A stretch of DNA of 64,000 bases from Demequina muriae (GCF_030418295.1 NZ_JAUHQA010000001.1:868001-932000), one strand, 5' to 3'; counted from the first letter of the stretch, positions 44,146 to 54,199 are shown. Numbers and translations are program-made. The notes: generated from the letters alone by a model not told the origin.

Positions 44146-44934
44146 CTACAGGCCCTCGATGTGCGACCGGAGAGCGCCGGGCTGGAAGTACGGGACCTCA
44201 GCCTGGTCGAGCATCACGCGATCGACCATCACCGCGGGCGTGCCGGGCACGCCGTCCTGGGACGAGCGGTCGGTGGCCGCGATGACCCACTTCGTGAAGC
44301 GGCCGTCGGCAAGCGTCCCCGCCACGTCCTCGGGCACGCCGGCATCGATCGCGATCTGCTCGATCTGCTCGTCGCTGAGGCCCGTGGTGCCCTCGGCGGG
44401 CTGGTTTTGGTACATCGCGCTCATGAACGGCACGATCTGCTCGGGAGCGGCGTCGGCGACCGTCGCGGCGGCGTTGGCGGCGCGGGTCGAAAAGTTGCTG
44501 CCCTGCGAATAGTGGTCGAGGATCGAGATCGGGTGGACGTACAGCTGGATGTCGCCGGCCTCGCGCATCGCGTCGATGTCGTCCTTGTTGATCTCCTCGA
44601 ACTGACCGCACACGGGGCACATGAAGTCCTCGTAGATGTCGAGGCGGGGCGCGTCCTCAGGCGCCTCGCCGCCCGCTGCACCATCCATCCCGATGAGGAT
44701 GCCGCCGGTCTCGTCGGCGCCCACGGGTGCGACCGCGTCGCCGGACTCCAGGTCAGGCACCGATGCCTGCTGAATGATGTACCACACGATGCCGCCGAAG
44801 ATCAGGGCGACGACTGCGACGCCGGCCACGATCAGCGCCACGGTGCGACGCTCCTGCGCCTTGACCTGCTGCTGCGCCTGCTTGCGCGCTGCGGCCACCT
44901 TGTCGTTCGTGCCGGTCTCTTTGTTCTTGGCCAT
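44146..44934 (-). CDS. DsbA-like membrane-anchored thioredoxin-fold protein
   Basis: A 262-residue DsbA-like disulphide oxidoreductase. The cytosolic N-terminus of about 30 residues is followed by one transmembrane helix (residues 33-55, ALIVAGVAVVALIFGGIVWYI) and an extracytoplasmic thioredoxin fold with the active site CPVC (EDFMCPVCGQFEE) and cis-Pro region GTPAVMVD. It probably oxidises secreted proteins. ATG 44934 follows GGAAGAAG. It lies 34 bases downstream of the MauE-like gene, which may recycle its thiols. Confidence 0.88.
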   Translation of the reverse strand: MAKNKETGTNDKVAAARKQAQQQVKAQERRTVALIVAGVAVVALIFGGIVWYIIQQASVPDLESGDAVAPVGADETGGILIGMDGAAGGEAPEDAPRLDIYEDFMCPVCGQFEEINKDDIDAMREAGDIQLYVHPISILDHYSQGSNFSTRAANAAATVADAAPEQIVPFMSAMYQNQPAEGTTGLSDEQIEQIAIDAGVPEDVAGTLADGRFTKWVIAATDRSSQDGVPGTPAVMVDRVMLDQAEVPYFQPGALRSHIEGL

Positions 44935-44968
44935 GAGTCTTCTTCCTGGTCTCGGTTGAGTGAGAATT

Positions 44969-45469
44969 CTAAGGTGCGGGCTGAGGCAGAGGTTGAGGCG
45001 CGAGCCAGCCGTCCACGGAGAAGCGGCTCCGCGGCCAGATCGCGAGGTAGGTGCCCAACGCGATGAACCCCAGCCGTTCAAGCAGGTGGACGGGGTAGTT
45101 GGTCTCCCCCTCCGCGACCTCGCCGCCACCACCGAAGCAGCCGCAGTCGATCGTCAGCCCGGTCGCCCAGGCCCAGATCACGCCGGTGAGGAAGGCGGCC
45201 ATCATCACCAGCCACACGATGGACGCGAGCCGAGTGAAGGCCCCCACCAGCAGCAGCAGCGCGAGTGCCAGCTCGACGAACGGCAGCATGGTCCCCGTGA
45301 AGGGAACCACGGCCTCGGGTAGCAGCCGGTAGGCGCGCACCGCCCGGATGGATTGGGGAATGTCGACGAGTTTGGGGAGCGCGGCGGCGATGAGAATCCC
45401 TGCCATGCCGAGCCGCACCACCAGGCTGAGCCACGGCTGCACCGCGCCGAACCGTTCCCTCGCTGCCAT
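44969..45469 (-). CDS. MauE/DoxX-like membrane redox protein
   Basis: A 166-residue four-helix membrane protein of the MauE/DoxX-like family. Helices are at about residues 15-35, 60-80, 85-105 and 125-145. A Cys pair DCGCFGGGG between helices 3 and 4 suggests thiol-disulphide chemistry. MauE is needed for folding of disulphide-rich methylamine dehydrogenase subunits. ATG 45469 follows CGGAGG. It forms a probable two-gene operon with the DsbA-like gene. Confidence 0.8.
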   Translation of the reverse strand: MAARERFGAVQPWLSLVVRLGMAGILIAAALPKLVDIPQSIRAVRAYRLLPEAVVPFTGTMLPFVELALALLLLVGAFTRLASIVWLVMMAAFLTGVIWAWATGLTIDCGCFGGGGEVAEGETNYPVHLLERLGFIALGTYLAIWPRSRFSVDGWLAPQPLPQPAP

Positions 45470-45569
45470 CGCACCCTCCGGAGATGGACGCGCCACGGCC
45501 TCGTGAGCTCGCGGTCGCATCGACTCGCCAACGTACCGCACGAGCCCTCTGTTCCCCGCCTGCCTCCTG

Positions 45570-47210
45570 CTAGACGAGCAGTTCAGGAGCGGGCCACCAC
45601 CACGGTGGCGCATCCAGGTACACCGCGAGCACCACCACTCCCAGTGCCGCGAGTCCGACGAGCGTCCAGGCGACGGCGACGCCGCGGGTGGGCGCGAGCG
45701 CCGACGCCACGCGCCGGCCGCCCTCACGCGTCATCTCCATCCACGGACCCCACCACAGCACCCCCGCCATGACCACGGCTCCGACCGCGAGCGCCCCGGC
45801 ATGCCCCCACGTCTCGGTCTCGGCCGATGCGGGCGCCAGCCACTCCTCGCCGACGATCCACCAGCACAGCGCGGTCACCCCGCCGCCGGCGGCGATCGCG
45901 ACCGCCGCGGCCGGAAGGGTCTCGCCCAGGGAGCGCAGCAGGTGCCACGGGAGGCCCAGCGTGTACAGGGCCGCGTCACCGCGTCGTTCGCCGCGGCGCT
46001 GCCGCGCCACGTGCAGGCCGAACGCCCGCCGCTGCACAGCGCGCACCACGACGGCCACCAGCACCAGCGCGGCGGCGGCCACGAACGGCGCCAAGGCGGC
46101 CGATGCGGCGATCGCGAGCATCCACGCAAGGGTCATGATCGGGTGCCGCGGGGCACGCTCCAGCGGCACCTCGCCCGTGGCCGGCGCGGTGTCCCCCTCG
46201 TGGTCGTCCTCGCCATCGCCGGCGTCGCGCACGTCCCAGTCGGCCGAGTCGCCGCTCAGGCGCAGGTCCTCGCTGCTGACGGGGCTGCCGGGAGTCGCCG
46301 TCAGGGTCGCGGACGGGTCCGCGCTCGCCAGATTCCATGAGCCGTCGGCGGGCATCACCGACGTCGCCGCCAATCCTGGCGCGACCGCCGTCGGAGCGAG
46401 CTGCTCGCTGGAGCGAGGCAGCACCGTCGTGGCGCCACGCAGCGCGGAGACGACCTCACGCGGACTGGGACGCGCCCCGATGTCGCGGCCCAGCGCGGCC
46501 CTCAGCGCATCGGCGCCTGGTGCGTCGGGGATGCTGACGTCGGCCGAGAGGGTCCGCGAGATGGCGCCGGTGCCGGAGCCGAAGGGCGCGGCCCCGGTCA
46601 ACGCGTACGCCACCGACGCCGCCCACGACCACCGGTCCGCGATCGGGCCCGGCTCCGCGCCGTCGATGACCTCGGGGGCGACGTATCCAGCGGTGCCGGA
46701 GACCAGCCCGTCGCGCGTGAGCCGCTCGTCGTGCTCCTGATGGGACAGGCCGAAGTCGATGAGGACAGGGCCCTCGGGGCTGATCATGATGTTCGACGGC
46801 GTGACGTCGCGGTGCACGACCCCCGCCGCGTGCACGGCCTCGAGCGCGGATGCGGTGCGATCGGCGAAGTCGGCGAGCGCCTCGCCCACGATCGGGCCGT
46901 GATCCTGGACGTGCTGCCACAGACTCACGCCGGGGATGTACTCGAAGACCACGAAGGTCTCGTCGCCCTCCAGCTCGGCGTCGAGGATGCGTGGGACGGC
47001 GGGGTGCCGAAGGGACTGCAGCGCATGCACCTCGCGCTCGAGCCGGCGTGCGGCCACCTCGTCGTGCCGCGCGTCGACGAGCTTGAGCGCAGCATCGTTG
47101 CCCGCGCCGTCGCGCACACGGTAGACCGCGCCTGAGCCACCCCGCCCGAGCGTATCCAGGACGGTGTAGCCGCCGATCTCTTCGCCAGTGTCGCGTTTCA
47201 CCCCCGCCAT
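45570..47210 (-). CDS. Serine/threonine protein kinase with C-terminal membrane domain
   Basis: A 546-residue Hanks-type kinase. The kinase domain (12-265) has the Gly loop GRGGSGAVYRVR, catalytic Lys in DAALKLVDA, the HRD-like VVHRDVTPSNIM, and DFG in LIDFGLSHQ. All key residues look intact. After a Ser/Thr/Asp-rich linker, the C-terminus has about five transmembrane helices, an unusual layout lacking the single-pass PASTA or sensor architecture. ATG 47210 is 6 bases after TAAGTT, a likely leaderless start. Targets are unknown. Confidence 0.88.
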   Translation of the reverse strand: MAGVKRDTGEEIGGYTVLDTLGRGGSGAVYRVRDGAGNDAALKLVDARHDEVAARRLEREVHALQSLRHPAVPRILDAELEGDETFVVFEYIPGVSLWQHVQDHGPIVGEALADFADRTASALEAVHAAGVVHRDVTPSNIMISPEGPVLIDFGLSHQEHDERLTRDGLVSGTAGYVAPEVIDGAEPGPIADRWSWAASVAYALTGAAPFGSGTGAISRTLSADVSIPDAPGADALRAALGRDIGARPSPREVVSALRGATTVLPRSSEQLAPTAVAPGLAATSVMPADGSWNLASADPSATLTATPGSPVSSEDLRLSGDSADWDVRDAGDGEDDHEGDTAPATGEVPLERAPRHPIMTLAWMLAIAASAALAPFVAAAALVLVAVVVRAVQRRAFGLHVARQRRGERRGDAALYTLGLPWHLLRSLGETLPAAAVAIAAGGGVTALCWWIVGEEWLAPASAETETWGHAGALAVGAVVMAGVLWWGPWMEMTREGGRRVASALAPTRGVAVAWTLVGLAALGVVVLAVYLDAPPWWWPAPELLV

Positions 47211-47372
47211 GGACTCAACTTACCTTCCCCAGGGTTGGAGCGGCGCGACCCCTGTGGCAGGATGGAGGCACCCGCCGCATCGTTGCAGCGGGCAGTGTCA
47301 CTGTGGACACCACATCGGCACTCTTCACCACGGATCGTCTGGCACGTACCTGCCAGTGAAGGGACCATCACC

Positions 47373-48530
47373 ATGGCCACTGTTACTTACGACAAGGCGT
47401 CGCGGATCTATCCGGGCACCGAGCGGCCCGCGGTCGACAAGCTCGACCTCCAGATCGCTGACGGCGAGTTCCTCGTTCTCGTCGGCCCCTCCGGTTGCGG
47501 AAAGTCCACCTCCCTGCGCATGCTCGCAGGTCTCGAGGACATCGACGCCGGCAGCATCTGGGTCGGCGACCGCGAGGTCACCCACGTTCAGCCCAAGGAC
47601 CGCGACATCGCCATGGTGTTCCAGTCCTACGCGCTCTACCCGCACATGACCGTCGCGGACAACATGGGCTTCGCGCTCAAGATCGCCAAGGTCGACAAGG
47701 CCGAGATCCGTCAGCGCGTCGAGGCGGCAGCCAAGATCCTCGACCTGACGGAGTACCTCGACCGCAAGCCCAAGGCCCTCTCCGGTGGTCAGCGTCAGCG
47801 TGTGGCCATGGGCCGCGCGATCGTGCGCCAGCCGCAGGTGTTCCTCATGGACGAGCCGCTGTCGAACCTCGACGCCAAGCTGCGCGTGCAGACCCGTACC
47901 CAGATCGCCGCTCTTCAGCGCCGCCTGGGCACCACCACCGTGTACGTGACCCACGACCAGGTCGAGGCGCTCACCATGGGCGACCGCATCGCGGTCCTCA
48001 AGGACGGCGTGCTCCAGCAGGTCGGCACTCCCCGTGACATGTATGACGCTCCCGCGAACGTGTTCGTGGCGGGGTTCATCGGCTCGCCTGCGATGAACAT
48101 CGGCACCTTCCGCGTCGAGGGCGACAAGGCTCAGATCGGCAGCGGCAAGATCGCACTGCAGCGTGAGGCGCTGTCGCACCTCAAGGCCGAGGACAAGAAC
48201 AGCGTCGTGCTGGGCTTCCGTCCCGAGTCGCTCGACCGCGTGGCACCCAACTCCGAGGGCGCCATTCCGGTCCAGGTCGACGTGGTGGAGGAGCTCGGCT
48301 CCGACGCCTTCGTGTACGGCGAGGTGCCTCAGGACACCGCCGACGCGAAGGACATCCACTTCAACGCCGGCGACTCGCAGATGATCCTGCGCATCGACCC
48401 CCGCGACGTCCCCAAGAAGGGCGACACCGTGTGGGTCAAGATCCGTGAGGGCGAGCAGCACGTGTTCTCCGCCGCGACCGGCGAGCGCATCTCCGCCGAG
48501 GTCAAGACGGACGCCGCACGCAAGGTGTAA
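47373..48530 (+). CDS. Multi-sugar ABC transporter ATPase (MsmX/UgpC type)
   Basis: A 385-residue ABC ATPase of the CUT1 multi-sugar group. Walker [12 protein letters not shown], the signature LSGGQRQRVAMGRAIV, Walker B FLMDEPLSNLDAKL and the H-loop VYVTHDQVEAL are complete. A C-terminal TOBE/OB regulatory domain (about 240-385) is present. Such ATPases often serve several sugar permeases. It is monocistronic with its own terminator and no permease nearby, as expected for a shared ATPase. ATG 47373 follows GAAGGGACCATCACC. Confidence 0.92.
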   Translation: MATVTYDKASRIYPGTERPAVDKLDLQIADGEFLVLVGPSGCGKSTSLRMLAGLEDIDAGSIWVGDREVTHVQPKDRDIAMVFQSYALYPHMTVADNMGFALKIAKVDKAEIRQRVEAAAKILDLTEYLDRKPKALSGGQRQRVAMGRAIVRQPQVFLMDEPLSNLDAKLRVQTRTQIAALQRRLGTTTVYVTHDQVEALTMGDRIAVLKDGVLQQVGTPRDMYDAPANVFVAGFIGSPAMNIGTFRVEGDKAQIGSGKIALQREALSHLKAEDKNSVVLGFRPESLDRVAPNSEGAIPVQVDVVEELGSDAFVYGEVPQDTADAKDIHFNAGDSQMILRIDPRDVPKKGDTVWVKIREGEQHVFSAATGERISAEVKTDAARKV

Positions 48531-48550
48531 CACCCGCATCGGCAGTACAG

Positions 48551-48586
48551 AGAAGGGGCGGTCCCGCGAGGGGCCGCCCCTTTTCT
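48551..48586 (+). terminator. Terminator after the ABC ATPase gene
   Basis: AGAAGGGGCGG (48551-48561) pairs with CCGCCCCTTTTCT (48574-48586); the T-run falls in the 3' arm. It lies 20 bases after the stop. Confidence 0.75.
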
Positions 48587-48612
48587 GCACCCCCGCCCGT
48601 TAGTCTGGCGGC

Positions 48613-50022
48613 ATGCCACTGCACATCACCGGAGCCGCAGACGCCGCCCTCATCGAGCTGCCGTGGGAGATCCCGCTGAGCGCATGGCCGGAGGAGCACA
48701 TCGCCGCACTGCCGCGAGGGCTCTCGCGCCACGTCGTGCGGTTCGTGCGCCATGGAGACGGCGTGCTGGCGATCAAGGAGACCAACCCCGAGATCGCGTA
48801 CAAGGAGTTCAGCATCCTTCGCGAGCTCCAGAGGCTCGATGCCCCCACGGTGCACCCGGTCGCCGTCGTGACGGGCAGACGAACCCCCTCCGGCGAGGAG
48901 CTGTCGGCGGCGCTCGTCACCGAGCACCTCGCCTACTCGCTGCCGTATCGGGCACTCTTCGCCTCGGCCATGAGGCCCCGCACTCTCAAGCGACTCGTCG
49001 GCGCGCTGTCGGTGCTGCTCGTGAGGCTGCACCTGCTCGGTTTCTACTGGGGAGACGTGTCGCTGTCGAACGCGCTGTTCCGCCGAGACGCCTCCGAGTT
49101 CTCGGCGTATCTGGTGGACGCGGAGACGGGAGACCTGCAGACGCGTCTCACGGACGGGCAGCGGGCATACGACCTCGAGATCGCGACCACGAACATCACC
49201 GGCGAGCTCCTGGATCTCCAGGGGTCGGAGGATCTGGACGAGAGCGTGGACCCGCTGGAGATCGGCGAGCGCCTCGAGAAGCGCTATCGCGAGCTCTGGT
49301 CAGCGCTCACGGAGGTGTCGACAGCGACGTCGAACGTGCGCATGCGCGTGGCCGAGCGGGTGCGACAGCTGAACGAGCTCGGGTTCGACCTGGGCGAGAT
49401 CGACATGGAGCAGACCGAGGACGGCACCGCGATCGCGATCCGTCCGAAGGTCGTGGACGCGGGCTTCCACCAGCGCCGGCTGATGCGGCTCACGGGGCTC
49501 GATGTGCAGGAGAACCAGGCGCGCCGACTGCTCAATGACCTGGATGAGTTCCGGGCGTGGAACGACGACCCCGGCATGGATGAGGCTCACGCCGCGCACG
49601 ACTGGTTGACGCGCATGTTCGAGCCGACCGTGCGGGCCGTGCCGCGTGGCCTGCGGGGCAAGCTCGAGCCGGCGCAGGTGTTCCACGAGGTGCTCGAGCA
49701 CCGCTGGTATCTCGCCGAGTCGGCGGGCCACGATGTGCCGATGCCGGTGGCCACCGCGTCTTACGTCAAGCACGTGCTGCCCAAGAAGGCCGACGAGAAG
49801 GCGGTGCTGGGGCGCTCGCTCGCGGAGATGACGGCCGAACTGCCGGCGCTCACCGAGGAGCACGGCGACACGTTCGAGCTGCCCGACCCCTATGCGAACG
49901 ACAACACCCACGCCTGGGGCGGGGTGCCGGAGCCCGAGGACGAGGAGCCGCCTACGGTGGAGCGGCGGTCCCTCCGGCCCGTGACAGCGCCCACGTTGCC
50001 GACGGCGCCGACCGCAAACTAG
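48613..50022 (+). CDS. DUF4032 family protein with kinase-like fold
   Basis: A 469-residue actinobacterial DUF4032 protein. The N-terminal 200 residues resemble a lipopolysaccharide-kinase/RIO-like fold: Lys in VLAIKETNPEIAYKEF, then HLLGFYWGDVSLSNALF and YLVDAETGDL matching HGD...N and DxE-type catalytic loops. The rest is unassigned and ends in a Pro/Thr tail. The ATG is 6 bases after TAGTCT, a likely leaderless start. It ends in overlapping stops with the convergent HprK-like gene. Confidence 0.82.
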   Translation: MPLHITGAADAALIELPWEIPLSAWPEEHIAALPRGLSRHVVRFVRHGDGVLAIKETNPEIAYKEFSILRELQRLDAPTVHPVAVVTGRRTPSGEELSAALVTEHLAYSLPYRALFASAMRPRTLKRLVGALSVLLVRLHLLGFYWGDVSLSNALFRRDASEFSAYLVDAETGDLQTRLTDGQRAYDLEIATTNITGELLDLQGSEDLDESVDPLEIGERLEKRYRELWSALTEVSTATSNVRMRVAERVRQLNELGFDLGEIDMEQTEDGTAIAIRPKVVDAGFHQRRLMRLTGLDVQENQARRLLNDLDEFRAWNDDPGMDEAHAAHDWLTRMFEPTVRAVPRGLRGKLEPAQVFHEVLEHRWYLAESAGHDVPMPVATASYVKHVLPKKADEKAVLGRSLAEMTAELPALTEEHGDTFELPDPYANDNTHAWGGVPEPEDEEPPTVERRSLRPVTAPTLPTAPTAN

Positions 50023-51062
50023 CGAGTGGTTGCCGACTCTCCGTCGGACACCAGCCAGTCGCGGAAGTCGCTGAGGTCCGAGAAGTCCAGGCGGCGCGTG
50101 TTCACGAAACTGACGGTGTCCACCAGGCGGATCGCGCGGCCGATGACGTCCCTCTCCAATGCCACGCAGCGGTCGATCTCGCCGGGCTCGAGGATGTTCT
50201 GGTAGAGGCTGTCGTTGAGGTCCTCGGACTGGAGAATTCGGTCCACGATCTCGTCGGCGTCAGTCTCCGTCGACAGCTCGAAGTCCTCGCCTTCCTTGAT
50301 GAGGAACACGATCCGCGCCATCGCGCGCTTCTTGCCCACACGGAAGTCGGGGTACAGCTCCTCGGCGTGAACCCGGGTCGAGATCAGGAACTCCTGCTTC
50401 GTGGTTCTCTCGAGCACCGCGCGCATGAAGTCCTTCATGCGTACCTGAGCGCGGATCGCCCACGGCAGCCGCGCGCCTCGCAACGATGTCACGTTGTATG
50501 CGAAGAGGTGCAGCGGGCGCAGATAGGGGCGGACCATGCCGGTCGCGGTGTCGACCAGCAGCAGATCGTCGCCGAGGACGCGCATGCCCTCCCCCAGCAG
50601 TCCCAGGGTGAGGGTGGTCTTGCCCGTGCCACCGAAGGCAGGAAACACGTAGGCGGAACGACCCTTGGTCACCCCGGCAGCGTGCATGAACAGCACGCCT
50701 TGCTCAAGGAGCTTGTAGTACGCGATGGGCTCGATGACCTGGGCCTGGAGGAACAGTGTGACGACGTTGGTGTACACGCGCGCCGCCGGGTGGTCGCGAA
50801 AGAAGATCTCTACGTGATCAGAGTGCAGGCCACGGATCAGGTACTCATAGTGGAAGAACTTCTTGAACTCGAGCTCGCGCACGATGTCGCCCGGCTGGGC
50901 GGTCGGCAGCTGGGAGACGATGTTGGCGCTGATCTTGAGGGGGCTATCGCCCGTCGATGTCGATACCCGGTCATACTCGTTCGCGAAGTAGTCGTGGTAC
51001 CGCTTGCGATCCGCGCGCACGCCGATCTGGAGTTCTGGATGGATGGACCATTCCGACTTCAT
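50019..51062 (-). CDS. HprK-like P-loop kinase of unknown target
   Basis: A 347-residue protein with a P-loop reading FPAFGGTGKTTLTLGLLGEG near residue 155, in a fold like HPr kinase/phosphorylase (PEP-carboxykinase type), then LGDDLLLVDTATG. The N-terminal 130 residues (IVRELEFKKFFHYEYLIRGL, then HAAGVTKG) are specific to this group. It is not classical HprK: no HPr or PTS gene is nearby and the loop differs. ATG 51062 lies 7 bases after the rlmB stop. Its substrate is unknown; such kinases also occur in peptide-modification and exopolysaccharide clusters. Confidence 0.75.
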   Translation of the reverse strand: MKSEWSIHPELQIGVRADRKRYHDYFANEYDRVSTSTGDSPLKISANIVSQLPTAQPGDIVRELEFKKFFHYEYLIRGLHSDHVEIFFRDHPAARVYTNVVTLFLQAQVIEPIAYYKLLEQGVLFMHAAGVTKGRSAYVFPAFGGTGKTTLTLGLLGEGMRVLGDDLLLVDTATGMVRPYLRPLHLFAYNVTSLRGARLPWAIRAQVRMKDFMRAVLERTTKQEFLISTRVHAEELYPDFRVGKKRAMARIVFLIKEGEDFELSTETDADEIVDRILQSEDLNDSLYQNILEPGEIDRCVALERDVIGRAIRLVDTVSFVNTRRLDFSDLSDFRDWLVSDGESATTR

Positions 51063-51069
51063 CGCCCTA

Positions 51070-52038
51070 CTACTGCCTTTCGACCACGGCCTTGCGCGCC
51101 TCGTAGAGTGCGATGGACGCGGCGACGGATGCATTCAGGCTCTCGGTGTCGCTGCTGATCGGGATGGATGCAATCTGGTCGCACGCCTCGCGCACCAGGC
51201 GCGACAGCCCCGATCCCTCGGACCCGACCACGATCACCAGCGGCCCGTCGAGCAGCTGCGAGTCGGCGATCTCGACCTCTCCACCACCGTCGAGGCCGAT
51301 CACGAAGAGGCCTGCGGCCTTGTAGGCCTCGAGGGTGCGCGTGAGGTTGGTCGCGCGCGCCACCGGCAGGCGCGCGGCGGCGCCCGCGGACACCTTCCAC
51401 GCGGCCACGGTGACGCCGGCGGCGCGCCGCTCGGGCACCACCACTCCGGTCGCCCCGAACGCCGCTGCGGATCGCATGATCGCGCCAAGATTGCGCGGAT
51501 CCTGGATGCTGTCGAGCGCGATGATGCGCGCCTGGCCCTCGATCTCGAGGAGGTCCTCTGGCGCCGCGTAGTCGTACGGCGGGACCTCGAGCGCGACGCC
51601 CTGGTGGGGGCTGCCTCCGGCGAGGCCGTCGAGGGTCCCCTTGGTGACCTCGCGGACCTCCACTCCGGCCTCGACGGCGAGTGACACGATCTCGGTGATG
51701 CGGTCGTCGGCGTCGATGCGGTTGAACACGGAGAGCGACAGCGCGGGGAGTTTGGTGCGCAGTGCCTCGAGAACGCTGTTGCGACCGATCACGAGCTCGT
51801 GAGAGCTCGACGTCCTGTCGCGAGGCGTCGTCTTGCCCGCGCGCTGAGGGCGCTTCGCGGCCTCGGACTCCGCCTTCTTCTTGAGCTTGTAGGCCTTGTG
51901 ATAGGGCCGCTCTTCGGCTCGCGGAGTGGGGCCCTTGCCCTCGAGCGCCCTGCGCCCCTTGCCACCGGTGCCGACCGAGGCGCCCTTCTTCGTTCCTGAA
52001 TTGCGGGTCGCGCCGCGTCGCTTCGAGTTACCAGCCAT
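51070..52038 (-). CDS. rlmB: 23S rRNA (guanosine-2'-O)-methyltransferase RlmB-like
   Basis: A 322-residue SpoU-class SPOUT methyltransferase, most likely modifying G2251 of 23S rRNA. A Lys/Arg-rich N-terminus of about 75 residues precedes the substrate-binding domain (SSHELVIGRNSVLEAL) and the SPOUT domain. SPOUT motifs are NLGAIMRSAAAFGATGVV, VVGSEGSGLSRLV, and IPISSDTESLNASVAASIAL, the AdoMet knot. ATG 52038 is 6 bases after TACCCT. It follows cysS, as in many actinobacteria. Confidence 0.9.
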   Translation of the reverse strand: MAGNSKRRGATRNSGTKKGASVGTGGKGRRALEGKGPTPRAEERPYHKAYKLKKKAESEAAKRPQRAGKTTPRDRTSSSHELVIGRNSVLEALRTKLPALSLSVFNRIDADDRITEIVSLAVEAGVEVREVTKGTLDGLAGGSPHQGVALEVPPYDYAAPEDLLEIEGQARIIALDSIQDPRNLGAIMRSAAAFGATGVVVPERRAAGVTVAAWKVSAGAAARLPVARATNLTRTLEAYKAAGLFVIGLDGGGEVEIADSQLLDGPLVIVVGSEGSGLSRLVREACDQIASIPISSDTESLNASVAASIALYEARKAVVERQ

Positions 52039-52281
52039 GCGCTCAGGGTAGTCGGGCTGCGGGCCGAGGCGCGCATCGGCCGTCTGTCCCGTCCCGCCGA
52101 CCGTGCGAACCATCGCCGAGCCCGACACCCCGTGGCACGGCGCCGGTGAGGTCATCAACGCGGCGTGTCGCGCCGATTCGGGTTCGCAGTGTCGGTGGAG
52201 AGGGCCGGCGTCCGGGGCCTTCGGGGCGTACGGGACTTCGTCAGGGCGGCCGATGCGGGGGCGGGTGGGACCGGCGCGGCG

Positions 52282-53703
52282 TCAGTCGTCGGCGGAGAGC
52301 GACCAGCGCACGCCGTCGGCGCCGTCCTCGACCACGATGCCGGCGGCCGCGAGGCGGTCGCGGATCGCGTCAGCGGTGGCCCAGTCCTTGGCGGCGCGCG
52401 CCTCGGCACGCGCGTCGATGTCGGCACGCACCATCGAGTCCAGGGCAGCCATCGCGGCGGAGGAGCCAGCGCCAGCGCCCGACCACTCGGGGGCCCCCGG
52501 GTCGAGCCCCAGCACGTCGAGCATCGCGCGCACCGACAGCAGAGCCGTGGCAAGCGCCGTGTCGTCCCCGGCCGTGAGCGCCGCGTTGCCCGCCCGCACC
52601 GTCTCATGCACGTGAGCCAGAGCGCGTGGGACGCCGAGATCGTCGTCCATGGCCGTCACGAAGGGCTCGGGCAGCGGCGCGGCCGCCACCTGCTCGGTCG
52701 TCACCGCACCCACCTTGTCCGACGCGCGCACGATGAAGCCGGACAGCCGGGCCCACGTGGCCGCGGCGTCGTCCATGGTCTGCTCGGAGTACTCGAGCAT
52801 GGAGCGGTAGTGCACCTGTGCGAGAGCGAGACGGAGCGCGGGCGCCGGATAGTGCGCGAGCACCTCGGTGACCAGCAGGCCGTTGCCCAGCGACTTGGAC
52901 ATCTTGGCGCCCGACTGCGTCACCCACGCGGAGTGCATCCACATCCGTGCGAACGGATCGCCTGCGGCTCGCGACTGCGCCTGCTCGTTCTCATGGTGCG
53001 GAAAGCGCAGGTCGAGCCCGCCGCCGTGAATGTCGAACTCTCGTCCCAGATAGCGCCGGGCCATGGCCGAGCACTCGATGTGCCAGCCCGGCCGGCCGCG
53101 GCCCCATGGAGAGTCCCACCCTGCCGTCTCGGGCTCGCCGGCCTTGTGCGCCTTCCACAGCGCGAAGTCCCGCGGGTCACGCTTGGCGTCCGCCGGCGCA
53201 TCGGGCGCGGGGGTGAGGTCCTCGAGCGCCTGGCGGGTGAGCGCGCCGTACTCCGGGAACGAGTGCACGTCGAAGTACACCGAGCCATCCAACTCGTACG
53301 CATGGCCGTTGTCGACCAGGGTCTGAACCAAGGCGATGATCTCGGGGATGTGGCCGGTGGCGCGAGGCTCAGCGGCGGGGGCGCGCACGCCGACGGCGGC
53401 GTATGCCGCCTGGAACTCGCGCTCATACCGCAGCGCCCACGCCCACCACTCGACGCCCGCATCGGCCGCCTTGGCGAGCGTCTTGTCGTCGATGTCGGTG
53501 ACGTTGCGGACCATCGTGACGTCCTGTCCGTTGCGTTCCAGCCAGCGCTGCAGCACGTCGAACGCGACGGCGCTGCGCAGGTGGCCCACGTGGGGGCTGC
53601 TCTGGACCGTGGGACCACACAGGTAGATGCCGACCTTGCCGGTCTCGAGCGGCACGAAGTCGCGCTCGGTGCGGGTGGCGGTATCGAACAGGCGGAGGGT
53701 CAC
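52282..53703 (-). CDS. cysS: Cysteinyl-tRNA synthetase
   Basis: A 473-residue class I synthetase charging tRNA-Cys. The HIGH-type motif is [19 protein letters not shown] is [13 protein letters not shown], and zinc ligands appear in [21 protein letters not shown] and [18 protein letters not shown] 53703 lies 7 bases after TAGCCT, with no ribosome site, so it is probably leaderless; the longer frame adds eight non-family residues. It follows ispF by 10 bases and precedes rlmB with a 243-base gap. Confidence 0.95.
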   Translation of the reverse strand: MTLRLFDTATRTERDFVPLETGKVGIYLCGPTVQSSPHVGHLRSAVAFDVLQRWLERNGQDVTMVRNVTDIDDKTLAKAADAGVEWWAWALRYEREFQAAYAAVGVRAPAAEPRATGHIPEIIALVQTLVDNGHAYELDGSVYFDVHSFPEYGALTRQALEDLTPAPDAPADAKRDPRDFALWKAHKAGEPETAGWDSPWGRGRPGWHIECSAMARRYLGREFDIHGGGLDLRFPHHENEQAQSRAAGDPFARMWMHSAWVTQSGAKMSKSLGNGLLVTEVLAHYPAPALRLALAQVHYRSMLEYSEQTMDDAAATWARLSGFIVRASDKVGAVTTEQVAAAPLPEPFVTAMDDDLGVPRALAHVHETVRAGNAALTAGDDTALATALLSVRAMLDVLGLDPGAPEWSGAGAGSSAAMAALDSMVRADIDARAEARAAKDWATADAIRDRLAAAGIVVEDGADGVRWSLSADD

Positions 53704-53713
53704 GCGTGCCAGG

Positions 53714-54199
53714 CTACCGGGGGTCACGCGTGAACACGAGCGCGGTGGCGATCGCCGCGACCCCTTCGCCGCGGCCCGTGAGGCCGAGTCCGTCCGTCGT
53801 GGTGGCGGTCACCGTCACCGGCGCTCCCGCGGCCGCCGTCAGCGCCTCCTCGGCCGCAGCGCGCCGAGGGGCAAGCTTGGGCCTGTTGCCGAGCACCTGG
53901 ACCGCGACGTTGCCGATCTCGAATCCGGCGGCGCGCACTCGCGCGGCCGTCTCCGCGAGCAGCGCCGCTCCACTCGCTCCGGCCCACTCGGGCCGGTCCG
54001 TGCCGAAGTTCGACCCGAGGTCCCCCAGCGCCGATGCGCTGAGCAGCGCGTCGCAGGCGGCGTGCGCCGCCACGTCGCCGTCGGAGTGGCCGCTGAGCGG
54101 CGTCTCGCCCGGCCACGACAGGCCCGCGAGCGCGAGCTCGCCGCTCCCGGCCTCACCGAACGCGTGCACGTCGACGCCGATGCCGGTCCGAGGGATCAT
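53714..54199 (-). CDS. ispF: 2-C-methyl-D-erythritol 2,4-cyclodiphosphate synthase
   Basis: A 161-residue IspF of the MEP isoprenoid pathway, making MEcPP from CDP-ME-2P. Zinc-site motifs DVHAFG and [21 protein letters not shown], and the C-terminal [14 protein letters not shown], are intact. ATG 54199 overlaps the ispD stop (ATGA), so translation is coupled to ispD. Confidence 0.96.
   Translation of the reverse strand: MIPRTGIGVDVHAFGEAGSGELALAGLSWPGETPLSGHSDGDVAAHAACDALLSASALGDLGSNFGTDRPEWAGASGAALLAETAARVRAAGFEIGNVAVQVLGNRPKLAPRRAAAEEALTAAAGAPVTVTATTTDGLGLTGRGEGVAAIATALVFTRDPR

Noticed and set aside
48043..48058. LexA/SOS-box-like GAACGTGTTC
   Set aside because: Half-sites are separated by two bases, not four, and it lies inside the ABC ATPase coding sequence.
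52165..53733. Plus-strand open frame of 522 residues opposite cysS
   Set aside because: The minus strand carries a complete cysteinyl-tRNA synthetase; the plus-strand product is Arg/His/Gly-rich without known motifs.
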